A stretch of 64,000 nucleotides of DNA from Candidatus Kapaibacterium sp. (GTDB lineage Bacteria; Bacteroidota; Ignavibacteria; Kapaibacteriales; JAEUSM01). The stretch covers positions 62,001-126,000 of the forward strand of contig JAEUSM010000016.1 in the NCBI GenBank assembly GCA_016788785.1. The letters run 5' to 3'. Positions 46,370-55,629 of the stretch are shown here, piece after piece. Made by a program: the position numbers and the translations under genes. A model generated the notes under the pieces. The model worked only from the letters and a program-made list of their open reading frames with translations, had not been told where the DNA came from and ran no database searches. Every line of letters begins with the position of its first letter. Positions within the stretch are counted from its first letter, which is position 1.

Positions 46370-48340
46370 TTATTTACCCGAAAATTCTTTCCAATATTTC
46401 ACTTCAACTATTTCAGTTTTTGCATTTGGTAATTGAGATTTTGATTGTTTTGCATTTTCTAATGCAGCAACTTTTTCTTCATCAACCCACCATAGACCTT
46501 GAGCAACTGGATATAAGTATGATAATTGAGTATAACGACCTAATGCGTATTCTGGCATTCCGAATTTATTCCAAGCAGCGAAACGTATTCCACGAGGATT
46601 CCAACTGAACGCATTCATATAAGTCTCAGCAGCAATTTTATCTATTTCTTGAATGATTTCCACTTGGCGTTTTACATCGAATGTTCTGTCATATTCATCA
46701 CACAATTCATCAACTCGCTTGTTTTTGAAACCTTGAATGTTATTGTTGTTGTTTTTGTCCGCTAACGATGATTTCAAAGATGTTTCAGGGTTTGGAGTAA
46801 GTAAACCTCCATAACCAAAGAAGAATAATTGGAAATTACGTTCATCAATATTTTTGATAATCGTATTCCAATCTTGGAATTTAATTTCCAATTTGATACC
46901 TGCTTTTTCCAATTCCTGTTGGTATGGAGTAACAAAACGTTCAGCGATCTTGTGTAATGCCATTTCTAAAACAAATGGTTTACCGTCTTTCATCAGAATA
47001 CCTTGACTGTTTCTTGTTGTCCACCCAGCTTCAGCCAATAATTGTGCTGCTTTTTCTGGATTATAATCAATTTGAGGGTTTGCAGGATTTTCGTACACAG
47101 TATTTGGATACAATGAATTATAAGGAGCGTATTCGTTATACAATAGTTTTTCTACGATTGATTTTCTATTGTGTAAAAACGTAAAGGCTTGACGTACTCT
47201 AATATCGTCAAATGGTGGTTTTCTCATATTGAAAGTGTACCCAGCTGTGCCCATTGGGCCATCTGTAAATACGCGGTAACGAGTAATCCAACCATTCTTC
47301 AGAGCATCATATTGTAAGTCTTTTACCCATTTTTCTGTATTAGCTTGGTTATAACGGAATAAATCAACTTCACCTTTTTTGAATTTTTCATATTCTAATT
47401 CAACGTTATCTTTTACGACTTCAGTAATTAATCTATCAATATTTCCAGTATATTTTGAAGCAGAATAATCTTTTGCCCAATAGTCATCGCGACGAGTTAA
47501 GGTGTAAGAAATACCTTTTTTGATATCATTTTCTAATAAAATATACTCACCAGAGCCAACAGGCATTTTGTAGTTGAATTTTTCTAAAAATTCTTTGCCA
47601 GTTATTCCACCAATTTCTTTGTGGCTCATTACCTGTAAAGCCTGACCAAAATAAAGTAAATTTCTGAAGTTTAAAGATTTGCTTTTAACTTGCACAATGT
47701 ACTTGCTGAGAGCAACAGGCTGTTCAAATTTACCATAAACTAATTGTGAAGAAGGTTCTAAAATCGTTTCATCCATCATCAACTTCCATGTTGCTACGAC
47801 ATCCTCAGCGACAACTGGATTTCCATCAGAAAAACGGGCATTAGGGTCAATTCTAAAAGTAAATGTTAATTTATCTTCTGAAATTTTCCAATGTGATGCT
47901 AATGCTGGGATGTATTGTCTTGTAATGGGGTGAGTGGCTAACAATGTTTCAAAAACCAATGCTGAAACAGATTGATTGATAACGGTACCTGATTGTTGAC
48001 CAATTGGACGGAATGTTGATGGAAATTGCGATTCTAACGTTCTAATTTCACCACCAGTTTTTGCTCGTGAATCACCAAAATATTTCATTTCATCTTCTTT
48101 AATAACATAGGTTTCAAAACCTAAACTGTCTGCAATTACTTCAAACCCTTTTCCACCATCAGTAGCAGATACCGCAGGATCAGCTCCCGGAGGAGTATTA
48201 ACTTTTTTCCATAATTCTGTTTTACTTGAAATGGAATTTGTTTTTGAGGCAGATCCACTATCGGATTTTTTTCGAGAACAACTCGACAATATAACTACAA
48301 CGGATAGAAGAATGATAAAGGGTGTTAAATACTTTTGCAT
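46370..48340 (-). CDS. yejA: Peptide ABC transporter substrate-binding lipoprotein, YejA-like
   Basis: 656 residues. The lipoprotein signal (FIILLSVVVILSSCSRK) has its Cys in SSC. The solute-binding protein family 5 body shows LTFTFRIDPNARFSDGNPVV, RQAFTFLHNRKSI, and RTFDVKRQVEIIQEIDKIAA. AGGAG precedes the ATG by about 12 bases. It captures oligopeptides in the periplasm and delivers them to YejB/YejE. It is first in a four-gene operon and is divergent from the flavin reductase-like gene. Confidence 0.9.
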   Translation of the reverse strand: MQKYLTPFIILLSVVVILSSCSRKKSDSGSASKTNSISSKTELWKKVNTPPGADPAVSATDGGKGFEVIADSLGFETYVIKEDEMKYFGDSRAKTGGEIRTLESQFPSTFRPIGQQSGTVINQSVSALVFETLLATHPITRQYIPALASHWKISEDKLTFTFRIDPNARFSDGNPVVAEDVVATWKLMMDETILEPSSQLVYGKFEQPVALSKYIVQVKSKSLNFRNLLYFGQALQVMSHKEIGGITGKEFLEKFNYKMPVGSGEYILLENDIKKGISYTLTRRDDYWAKDYSASKYTGNIDRLITEVVKDNVELEYEKFKKGEVDLFRYNQANTEKWVKDLQYDALKNGWITRYRVFTDGPMGTAGYTFNMRKPPFDDIRVRQAFTFLHNRKSIVEKLLYNEYAPYNSLYPNTVYENPANPQIDYNPEKAAQLLAEAGWTTRNSQGILMKDGKPFVLEMALHKIAERFVTPYQQELEKAGIKLEIKFQDWNTIIKNIDERNFQLFFFGYGGLLTPNPETSLKSSLADKNNNNNIQGFKNKRVDELCDEYDRTFDVKRQVEIIQEIDKIAAETYMNAFSWNPRGIRFAAWNKFGMPEYALGRYTQLSYLYPVAQGLWWVDEEKVAALENAKQSKSQLPNAKTEIVEVKYWKEFSGK

Positions 48341-48556
48341 TGTAAAAAAGACTCCTGAAATATGTACAAGATTTTGAATTTAAAGTAGAATATACCGAAA
48401 TTTTACGAATAAAATTACAATTATATTCTGCAAAGATAACGAGTAGAAAATACTTTACAAAGTTTCCTGCAATCTTTTCCTGAAAAGTACCGTTTTTTCT
48501 CAAATTGTTTGTACTTTTGTACGAATTTTATTGAAAAATCATCTCATTCGATTCAT

Positions 48557-49393
48557 ATGATACTTACACCAAAAGATGTTGAACATAGAGAGCTTCACAA
48601 CATATTGTTAAGTGGAGTCGCACCTCGACCTATTGCATTAGTTGCTTCACAAGATAGTGAAGGTAATGTCAATTTGTCTCCTTTTAGCTTTTTTAATTGT
48701 TATGCTTCCAAACCACCAATTATTGCCATTGGACCTGCTTTTAGTGCAAAAACTGGTAAAGCTAAGGATACATATTTGAATATATTGGAAACAAAGATTG
48801 CGACTATCAGTGCAGTTACTTACTCAATGGTTGAGGCAATTTCATTGGCTTCTTGTGAATACCCAAAAGGTGTTGATGAATTTGTAAAATCTGGACTTAC
48901 AAAGAAAGAAAGTCAAACAATTCCTATTCCCGGAGTAGCCGAATCCCCTTTTATAATGGAATGTACACTGTTAGAAAATATTCCTTTGGGACGTGAAATT
49001 GGTGGAAATGGCAATTTGATGTTGTTAGAAGCACATTCATTTACCATCGATGATAATATGATTGTAGACGGAAAATTGCATCCTCATAAAATGGATTTGG
49101 TTGCTCGTATGGGGTATAATTGGTATGCACGATGCGATGAACACTCAGTCTTTGAATTACACAAACCACAATGGAATGGAATCGGTGTTGACGCATTGCC
49201 ATCTTCTATTCGTCAATCTTCAATTCTCACCGGTAATAACTTAGCAAAGTTGGCTGGAGTAAAGGAAATTCCTGAAAAGGATTCTAATTTTTCTATTTTA
49301 TTTTCTTCAATCGAAGAACAGCACCTTTTAGCTCAACAATTTTTAGCCAATGGTGATCTTCACTCTGCTTGGCAAACCTTACTACTTTCGTAA
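48557..49393 (+). CDS. Flavin reductase-like FMN-binding protein
   Basis: 278 residues from the ATG at 48557; the frame is open further upstream but family members begin near ILTPKDVEHRELHNILLSGV. APRPIALVAS and the NLSPFSFFNCYASKPPI segment match the split-barrel flavin reductase family. The chain is longer than typical (~200) because of a C-terminal helical extension. The likely role is an NAD(P)H-flavin oxidoreductase, substrate unknown. The next gene starts five bases after its stop, so the two are co-transcribed. Confidence 0.88.
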   Translation: MILTPKDVEHRELHNILLSGVAPRPIALVASQDSEGNVNLSPFSFFNCYASKPPIIAIGPAFSAKTGKAKDTYLNILETKIATISAVTYSMVEAISLASCEYPKGVDEFVKSGLTKKESQTIPIPGVAESPFIMECTLLENIPLGREIGGNGNLMLLEAHSFTIDDNMIVDGKLHPHKMDLVARMGYNWYARCDEHSVFELHKPQWNGIGVDALPSSIRQSSILTGNNLAKLAGVKEIPEKDSNFSILFSSIEEQHLLAQQFLANGDLHSAWQTLLLS

Positions 49394-49397
49394 AATA

Positions 49398-50573
49398 ATG
49401 GAAACAATAACGATAAAACGAATGCACGATGAGCGCATAAAAAGTGGTCATTTGTGGGTATTTAGCAACGAATTGGTCGACGTCCCAAAAACAATTCCCC
49501 CTGGATCTATTGTACGAGTGAAAAATTCACGTGGTGATGATTTTGGTCAAGCATTTTTTAACGCAAATTCGCTCATTGCAGCCAGAATTTTACAATGGAA
49601 AGATTCTGCTCCAATATCTGTCGATTTTTTTGTTGAACGGTTTCAACAAGCTTTGCATCGTCGAAAAAAACTGCTTGGAAATGAAGAATGTTTTCGATTA
49701 GCATTTGGAGAATCCGATTTACTTCCTGGATTAGTAGTGGATATCTATGGCAATTACGCCTGTGTTCAAACACTGAGTTTTGGAATGGATGTTTTACTAA
49801 ACGACATTATTACAGCTCTTACAATTGTATTCCCTCAACTTAAAGGGATTGTTGAGAAAAACAAATCATCATTACGGGATTTGGAAGGACTTCAACCACG
49901 TGAAGGAGTGGTTTGGGGAGAGGTTCCTGACGAAATTCTTGTAAAAGAAAATGATTTCATCTATTCAGTACAACTCATTGACGGTCAAAAAACTGGTCTC
50001 TTTTTAGACCAAAAGCTCAATCGTCGTGCGGTTGAACAGTTGAGTGAAGGATTGCGAGTATTGGATTGTTTTACAAACCAAGGTGGTTTTGCAATGCACG
50101 CTTCTCGTGGAGGAGCGAAATATACTCTTGGTGTTGATTCCAGCAAAAAAGCGATTGAACGTTGCAACGAAAACGCAAGGGTGAATAATTGCAGTAACAT
50201 TGAATTTCGAGTAGAAGAAGTATTTGCTTTTTTGGATAAACAATTAGAAACCAACCAAAAATGGGATATGATTATTCTCGATCCTCCATCATTCACCAAA
50301 TCAAAAAAGAACGTTCCTGAAGCTCGTCGTGGTTACGAACGCATCAACCGAGTAGCATTGTGTTTAGTAGAATCCGGTGGGTATCTGGTAACAGCATCGT
50401 GTTCACATCACATTTTTGAAGACGTATTTTTGGAAATCATTACCCAATCTGCCGAAAAAGAAGGTCGCCAACTTCAATTAGTCCATCGTGGTATGCAATC
50501 TCCCGATCACCCTATTTTGCTTTCTATGCCCCAAACAAAATACCTCAAATTCTACATCTTTCAGGTATTGTAA
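49398..50573 (+). CDS. 23S rRNA cytosine-5 methyltransferase, RlmI-like
   Basis: 391 residues from the ATG at 49398. The N-terminal PUA domain shows SGHLWVFSNELVDVPKTIPP and GSIVRVKN. The Rossmann methyltransferase domain shows motif I VLDCFTNQGGFAMHASRGGA, VDSSKKAIE, motif IV ILDPPSFTKSK, and motif VI TASCSHH with a Cys. This fits the RlmI (YccW) family acting on 23S rRNA cytosine; related YwbD-type enzymes have unclear targets. Confidence 0.9.
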   Translation: METITIKRMHDERIKSGHLWVFSNELVDVPKTIPPGSIVRVKNSRGDDFGQAFFNANSLIAARILQWKDSAPISVDFFVERFQQALHRRKKLLGNEECFRLAFGESDLLPGLVVDIYGNYACVQTLSFGMDVLLNDIITALTIVFPQLKGIVEKNKSSLRDLEGLQPREGVVWGEVPDEILVKENDFIYSVQLIDGQKTGLFLDQKLNRRAVEQLSEGLRVLDCFTNQGGFAMHASRGGAKYTLGVDSSKKAIERCNENARVNNCSNIEFRVEEVFAFLDKQLETNQKWDMIILDPPSFTKSKKNVPEARRGYERINRVALCLVESGGYLVTASCSHHIFEDVFLEIITQSAEKEGRQLQLVHRGMQSPDHPILLSMPQTKYLKFYIFQVL

Positions 50574-50584
50574 CCATTTTCTGA

Positions 50585-50735
50585 ATTCCCCTCTTGAGGG
50601 GTGCCACAAAGTGGCGTTGTGAAATCTTCTATAGTATATCGTAGAGACGTCCTATATGGGCGTATCAAGTGAGTGAACTATGTTTTCAATGATTTGGTGA
50701 GACGCCCATATAGGGCGTCTCTACGACAAATGAAG
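50585..50735. repeat. Dispersed modules between convergent genes
   Basis: A CCCCTCTTGAGGGGTGCCAC module is followed by GAGACG hairpins at 50643 and 50699. The second (GAGACGCCCATATAGGG) is nearly the pyrH terminator stem. Confidence 0.8.
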
Positions 50736-50779
50736 GGAAATTATGCATCAATTGTCAGATACAAAGGTCTGCCCTTACG

Positions 50780-51733
50780 TTATTCCAAACGTTTTGAAAA
50801 ACTAAGACCTACTCCTGTGGTATTTCCTTGTGTTGGAAAACTATACAAATTCCAAGATGTTGATGGATTTTCTTCAAATTTTTTATTAGTGATAAAATTC
50901 CAAGTACTGAGAATAAGTGTAGTCGATCCAAGTCCAATATTCACAAGCGATAAATCTCTTTGACTAAGATTATATGTATAATTCCCATTTATACCAGATT
51001 CACTTGGATAATTATTTACGCCATAAACAATTTGTATACTACCAGAAAGTAGTCCTAACATAGAAATCAAAGGAGATTTGTTTCCATTTGCAATTTGAAT
51101 TCCATTAATAGCGTTCAATGAAAGATTTGCTCCACTCATCATTGCAGAAGTTATCCCATATTCTTGTGAAATATAATTGTCTATTTTATAATTAGGAGGT
51201 CCATACATCGGCTGTATCATTGCACATTCTTCTTTTGTTAGTCCACTTGATTGAATCCATGTATCAATTATCGGATCATTCATGGACTGAAGATATTCGT
51301 ATTGGTATTTTTTGTTGATGTTTTCGGAAACTTCTCTTCCAGCAGTTCGCTCAATCAAATAACCAACAGCACAAATATTTCCGTCTTTGTCTATAAAACA
51401 CGGTTTTCTTTGGTTAGAATATTTAGTGTTTTTTGGAAAAACTCCAGCCTGAGTATACTCATGAAGGATATCGAGTAGTTTAGTTCTTGATTGTTGTTGT
51501 TCTTCTGAAAGCGAAGAAACATCTTTTTTTCGTAACAACTGCTCGACATACTCTAAATGCGTTTGAAGACGTACCTTTTCAATACTGTTTTTGGTTGGTT
51601 GTTTGCCAAATTTTTCAAAATAACTTATGTCACCAAGAACTACATTGACAGTTTGTTGAAAATCATTTGTTTTAGCGATGCAATTTGCGATGACAACCAA
51701 GTAGCAAATTGTAAGAATTAGACTTGTTTTCAT
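50780..51733 (-). CDS. Secreted protein of unknown function
   Basis: 317 residues from the Met at 51733, which gives a clean signal peptide (SLILTICYLVVIANCIAK). A conserved-looking segment reads CFIDKDGNICAVGYLIERT, then QYEYLQSMNDPIIDTWIQSS and GLTKEECAMIQPMYG. I recall similar blocks in uncharacterised Bacteroidota proteins. The C-terminal half has weakly hydrophobic segments (KSPLISMLGLLSGSIQIVYG) and may form membrane strands. The function is unknown. Confidence 0.6.
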   Translation of the reverse strand: MKTSLILTICYLVVIANCIAKTNDFQQTVNVVLGDISYFEKFGKQPTKNSIEKVRLQTHLEYVEQLLRKKDVSSLSEEQQQSRTKLLDILHEYTQAGVFPKNTKYSNQRKPCFIDKDGNICAVGYLIERTAGREVSENINKKYQYEYLQSMNDPIIDTWIQSSGLTKEECAMIQPMYGPPNYKIDNYISQEYGITSAMMSGANLSLNAINGIQIANGNKSPLISMLGLLSGSIQIVYGVNNYPSESGINGNYTYNLSQRDLSLVNIGLGSTTLILSTWNFITNKKFEENPSTSWNLYSFPTQGNTTGVGLSFSKRLE

Positions 51734-52009
51734 AGTAAAACCCTTTATAAATGAAAGAAGAAATGAATCTTTTTTCGATGTAAACACAAAATGTGGATAT
51801 AAGTTACAAAATAATTTTGTAATAGATGGGTATTTTACTTAAAATTGAAAGATAATTGTGAAATTTCTATGTCTTTTTGAAAAATGAAATCTATTGATTG
51901 AATTTATAATCTGCACAAAAAATGGGTAACAACACATAGACTGATGGGTTTTCCACATGGTAGAGACACAAAATCTTGCGTCTCTTCGCAAACCGAGATA
52001 AATCCTAAC
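51734..52009. other. Intergenic region without a gene
   Basis: AT-rich, with one short dispersed module (GAGACACAAAATCTTGCGTC, ~51964-51984). No gene was found. Confidence 0.5.
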
Positions 52010-52037
52010 AAAAAAGCCCCAAATTGGGGCTTTTTTT
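52010..52037 (-). terminator. Terminator of rpsD
   Basis: GCCCC/GGGGC stem, loop AAATT, with A and T runs. It acts mainly on the minus strand. Confidence 0.9.
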
Positions 52038-52056
52038 GAATATATTTCGATAATGA

Positions 52057-52662
52057 TTATCGTGAGTAGAACTCGACAACAAGTGGAAGTTCACAGATTG
52101 CTGGAATTTCTTCTCTTGGTGGCAAGTACAAATATTTCACTGTTAAATCTGCTTTTGCAACTTCCAAATATGCTGGAGCAGCTGCTGTTGAGCGGATTGC
52201 GTCGTGGAAACATTCCATTTTTTTCGATTTGTCGCGTACTGAAATGACATCATTTACTTGTACTGAATACGAAGGAATGTCAACTGGTTTTCCGTTTACT
52301 AAGATGTGCTTATGACGTACATATTGACGTGCAGCATACATAGAACGAGCTAAACCTGAACGGTATACTAAAGCATCTAAACGAGACTCAAGAAGTTGCA
52401 CTAAGATTTCCCCAGTGTTTCCTACCAAACGAGTAGCTTCTGCTACATAGTTTGTCATTTGACGTTCGTGGATGTTGTATTGAAGGCGTAAACGTTGTTT
52501 TTCCAACAATTGTTTACCGTAATCAGATTGTTTCTGACGTTTTTTTGATGCTCCGTGTTGTCCCGGAGGGTATGGAGCACGCTCCATATACTTAGCAGAT
52601 TTTGGTGCTAAGGCAAATCCCAATTTTCTTGAGAGTTTGACTTTTGGTCCGTTGTAATTCAC
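52057..52662 (-). CDS. rpsD: 30S ribosomal protein S4
   Basis: 201 residues from a GTG at 52662, preceded by GAGGT; an ATG 39 bases earlier would add residues not found in S4. Signatures are YNGPKVKLSRKLGFAL, then YPPGQHGASKKRQKQSDYG, QLLEKQRLR, and the S4 RNA-binding fold SRLDALVYRSGLARSMYAAR with RHKHILVNGKPVDIPSY. It is a primary 16S rRNA-binding protein. It is transcribed alone here, away from the alpha operon. Confidence 0.97.
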   Translation of the reverse strand: MNYNGPKVKLSRKLGFALAPKSAKYMERAPYPPGQHGASKKRQKQSDYGKQLLEKQRLRLQYNIHERQMTNYVAEATRLVGNTGEILVQLLESRLDALVYRSGLARSMYAARQYVRHKHILVNGKPVDIPSYSVQVNDVISVRDKSKKMECFHDAIRSTAAAPAYLEVAKADLTVKYLYLPPREEIPAICELPLVVEFYSR

Positions 52663-52821
52663 TATTACCTCGCTACGAAAGATATTGGTATCTCTGTGCA
52701 ATCATCAGTAGGCACTTCCTACCGAATCTAAGTATCGCAATTGCAATACTGGCGTTGAGAACAGAAAAGAGTACAAAAATACGGCTTTTTCACCACAATT
52801 CCAAAAATTGTTGGTATTTTG

Positions 52822-53658
52822 TTAATTTTTCGATTTGACTGATGCGATTGCAAATAACTCAACACTATTGAGATAGTGCCAAATACTTCGTGCAATGGCT
52901 TTGAATGTAGCCATTATTCCTCGTTTGCTATAATTTGACTCTACTGCAAGTGCAAAAAAGCTTCCGAATATCGTTTTGAGTGAATTTGGACGTTGAGATT
53001 GAAGAAATTTCACTTCAAACCCGGCAAGTTCTAAAGCATTGTGTAATGATTTTTTCGTAAAATGTAGATGATGTTGTTTCGGCTGAAACCATATCCATTT
53101 TGATTTGAATAGTTTTGATGGAAGTGAATAGTAGTTTGGAACTCGAATACATATTATTGTTTCATTGGAACAATGCTTTGATGCAATTTGAAGAAGAAAT
53201 TGAACAGGAAACTCAATATGCTCTAAACAATGCCACAACGTTATGACATCATACTTCTTTAATGGAAGATCTCTAATCTCTTTGTAGGTTTCTATTCCAA
53301 TTTGTGAACAGTACGCTCTTGCAGTTTTCGAAGGTTCTACACCAGTAACGTAGTATCCATTTCTTCTGGCAATATCAAGAAAATGTCCAAAATCACAACC
53401 AATATCAAGTAAATTTTTGCCCTTTGAAAACTGTTCGATTGTAGAAAGTAATTTCCATTGTTCCGGTAAACGTTCTATGTATCGACGTTGATGCTCAAAA
53501 TCAGAAAGTTGATGTACTAATTGATATTGATGTGAATAATACTCGGTTGAAACGACTGTTGGTGTCCATATTGCAGTACATTGTGTACAGTAATGTAACG
53601 CATAAGATCCATTTTTACAGAAATCAACAGCAGTTGATGAACAGATTGGGCAGGTCAT
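52822..53658 (-). CDS. Class I SAM-dependent methyltransferase with N-terminal Cys pairs
   Basis: 278 residues. The N-terminus has two Cys pairs (CPIC, then YCTQC) like a small zinc ribbon. The SAM-binding motif is LLDIGCDFGHFLDIARRNGY followed by VTGVEPS, and the post-II region reads YDVITLWHCLEHIEFPVQFL. This fits Methyltransf_23-type enzymes, often linked to polysaccharide or small-molecule O-methylation; the substrate is unknown. It is flanked by rpsD and a T9SS gene, with no functional link seen. Confidence 0.85.
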   Translation of the reverse strand: MTCPICSSTAVDFCKNGSYALHYCTQCTAIWTPTVVSTEYYSHQYQLVHQLSDFEHQRRYIERLPEQWKLLSTIEQFSKGKNLLDIGCDFGHFLDIARRNGYYVTGVEPSKTARAYCSQIGIETYKEIRDLPLKKYDVITLWHCLEHIEFPVQFLLQIASKHCSNETIICIRVPNYYSLPSKLFKSKWIWFQPKQHHLHFTKKSLHNALELAGFEVKFLQSQRPNSLKTIFGSFFALAVESNYSKRGIMATFKAIARSIWHYLNSVELFAIASVKSKN

Positions 53659-53741
53659 TGTTTGTAGTAGTTAGAGTTTGACTAAATACGAAGCCATCAA
53701 AACTATATTATTCTGATGGCTTCAATTAAGGTAACTAGTCG

Positions 53742-55382
53742 TTACTCTCTCAAGAATTTGGAGTAGCTATATTGGAATCTGCCTTTACCTCGTATTGCAA
53801 TTGTGTAAAGCCCTCGAGGCAATGAACGAACATTTATTTTCGATTGAGAATGAGATATTGATAGAACTTTTTCCCCTAAAAGTGAAAAAACTTCTACTTG
53901 CTCGATTTCAAAAGGAGTTGATATAGTAATAATGTCATTCACTGGATTCGGAGAAATTAGAACTTCAGATTTTGAAGTATAATCAAATTGAATAGAAGTC
54001 TCAGTTGAATCATTTGGGTCAGTTTCAGTTGTGTCTGAATTGTCAGAACTATCAGCTTCACCTAAGTAGGTATATACTATGATTCGATTCGGTTCATTAT
54101 TGAAATTATTTGTGATTAAAAAAAGTTTTGTACCATCATGATTTGTGGCAATATCACGTAATCTACCATTGAACGGATTATCCTCAACGAATAATCTTCG
54201 TGGGTTTGGTTGTTTTGCCGTTGAAGGTCGGAGTGTCTTTTTGTCTTCATTTAAATGAAACACATAAAGCCCACTTGTGACCAAATCTGATGTTTTAAGA
54301 GTTGTAACTAATATAGTATTGTGTAAACTTGGAATTGTTGTATCTGCATAGTACATTCCATCACTTGGTGCAACTGTACACCAAGTGCTATTGTCTTTGG
54401 TATTTTCAGGTTTGGGAACTGCACACCAAGAGTATAAAGGCTCAACTAAACTATCATTGAGAATTAAGAGATGAGGTGTATAATTTGCAATAAAATCAGC
54501 TTCCCCTGGAAAATTATCATCATGATGATACCCATGAACATTTTTAAATCCATAGTTCATTCCAGCATACAAAGGATTGATTTCATCATCAGTAAAATCC
54601 CCATGTTCCGTATTGTAGACTGTTTTTGTATCTGGTATATAAAACAATCCTTGTGGGTTTCTATGTCCACGAGTAAACATTGAATTTCCAGGAATAGGAT
54701 TCGACCAAGGAATATCACCATTTATATTGATTCTATGTGTTTTACCATTTTTTGTTGTTGGATCTTGTGTAAAATTGTCTGGATTTAATGATTGATCAGG
54801 AAAACATTCGGGTTTTGAAAATTCCGAAACTCCGCAATCCCCAACAGTAAAATACAAATACGATGTATCATTTTCAACAACTGCAATCATTCGACCACCA
54901 ATATGATCCATTCCAGAAGGAATATCGAGATACAAATCTCTTACAAATGTTGCAGTTTCGGTTTCTTTATTCCAATGGAGTTGAACAATCTTATTTGTTG
55001 TTTTAGGCATCGAATCTGTTCCAGCATTGTAGGAATAAATATAGTAGATAAAAGAATGACCATCCTCCATGAATTTTGGATCCAATGCTAACCCTAAGGT
55101 GCCACTTATCACAAATTTTTGACATGGAGATTGTAAATATTCGAATTCACTTCCCCAGAAAAAATCAGGTGCTTGATAGATAATTGTTTTGTTTCCAAAT
55201 GTATCAACTCTGGCAACGACACCATTTCTATCTGTTAACCAAAGATGGTGATCAGGACCATATTGAATTTCCCATGGAGCAGTAAATTCGGCTGGTAGAA
55301 CCTTTCGTTCAAATCGTTGTGAATATGCAGAAATTGAAGTAAATAGACATGCTAACGTGAAAAACATAAACCACTTTTGCAA
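53742..55382 (-). CDS. T9SS-secreted PQQ-dependent sugar dehydrogenase-like protein
   Basis: 546 residues. Signal peptide (FTLACLFTSISAYS), then a glucose/sorbosone dehydrogenase beta-propeller: FTAPWEIQYGPDHHLWLTDR, GTLGLALDPKF, GMDHIGGRMIAV, FTRGHRNPQGLFYI and NTEHGDFTDDEINPL. These segments carry the cofactor and calcium contacts of soluble glucose dehydrogenase. A linker rich in Asp/Ser/Thr leads to a type A sorting domain (ISPNPVNDIITIS, LPRGLYTIAI). It may oxidise sugars at the cell surface. The real substrate and cofactor are untested. Confidence 0.88.
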   Translation of the reverse strand: MQKWFMFFTLACLFTSISAYSQRFERKVLPAEFTAPWEIQYGPDHHLWLTDRNGVVARVDTFGNKTIIYQAPDFFWGSEFEYLQSPCQKFVISGTLGLALDPKFMEDGHSFIYYIYSYNAGTDSMPKTTNKIVQLHWNKETETATFVRDLYLDIPSGMDHIGGRMIAVVENDTSYLYFTVGDCGVSEFSKPECFPDQSLNPDNFTQDPTTKNGKTHRININGDIPWSNPIPGNSMFTRGHRNPQGLFYIPDTKTVYNTEHGDFTDDEINPLYAGMNYGFKNVHGYHHDDNFPGEADFIANYTPHLLILNDSLVEPLYSWCAVPKPENTKDNSTWCTVAPSDGMYYADTTIPSLHNTILVTTLKTSDLVTSGLYVFHLNEDKKTLRPSTAKQPNPRRLFVEDNPFNGRLRDIATNHDGTKLFLITNNFNNEPNRIIVYTYLGEADSSDNSDTTETDPNDSTETSIQFDYTSKSEVLISPNPVNDIITISTPFEIEQVEVFSLLGEKVLSISHSQSKINVRSLPRGLYTIAIRGKGRFQYSYSKFLRE

Positions 55383-55499
55383 GATTCTGTCCTCCTATTA
55401 TTAAGAATTAGTAATATTATGATTACGTAATATTCAAAAGGATATTATTTCAATGACATAACTTACTGAATTTGTTGTGGTTTTTTCTTTCATTTAACA

Positions 55500-55600
55500 A
55501 CCTCAATTTCCCTTCCTAATTTAGGAGGGATGCCACGAAGTGGCTGGGTGGTTTTTACTAAAATGAGACAGGGTTTGTCTTGTCTTAACGATGTAAGATT
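55500..55600. repeat. Dispersed palindromic module
   Basis: CTTCCTAATTTAGGAGGGAT followed by GCCACGAAGTGGC, the same pair as near 62860 and 63250. Confidence 0.8.
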
Positions 55601-55629
55601 TGCCTATATACACTAGATTTTAAAATTTG

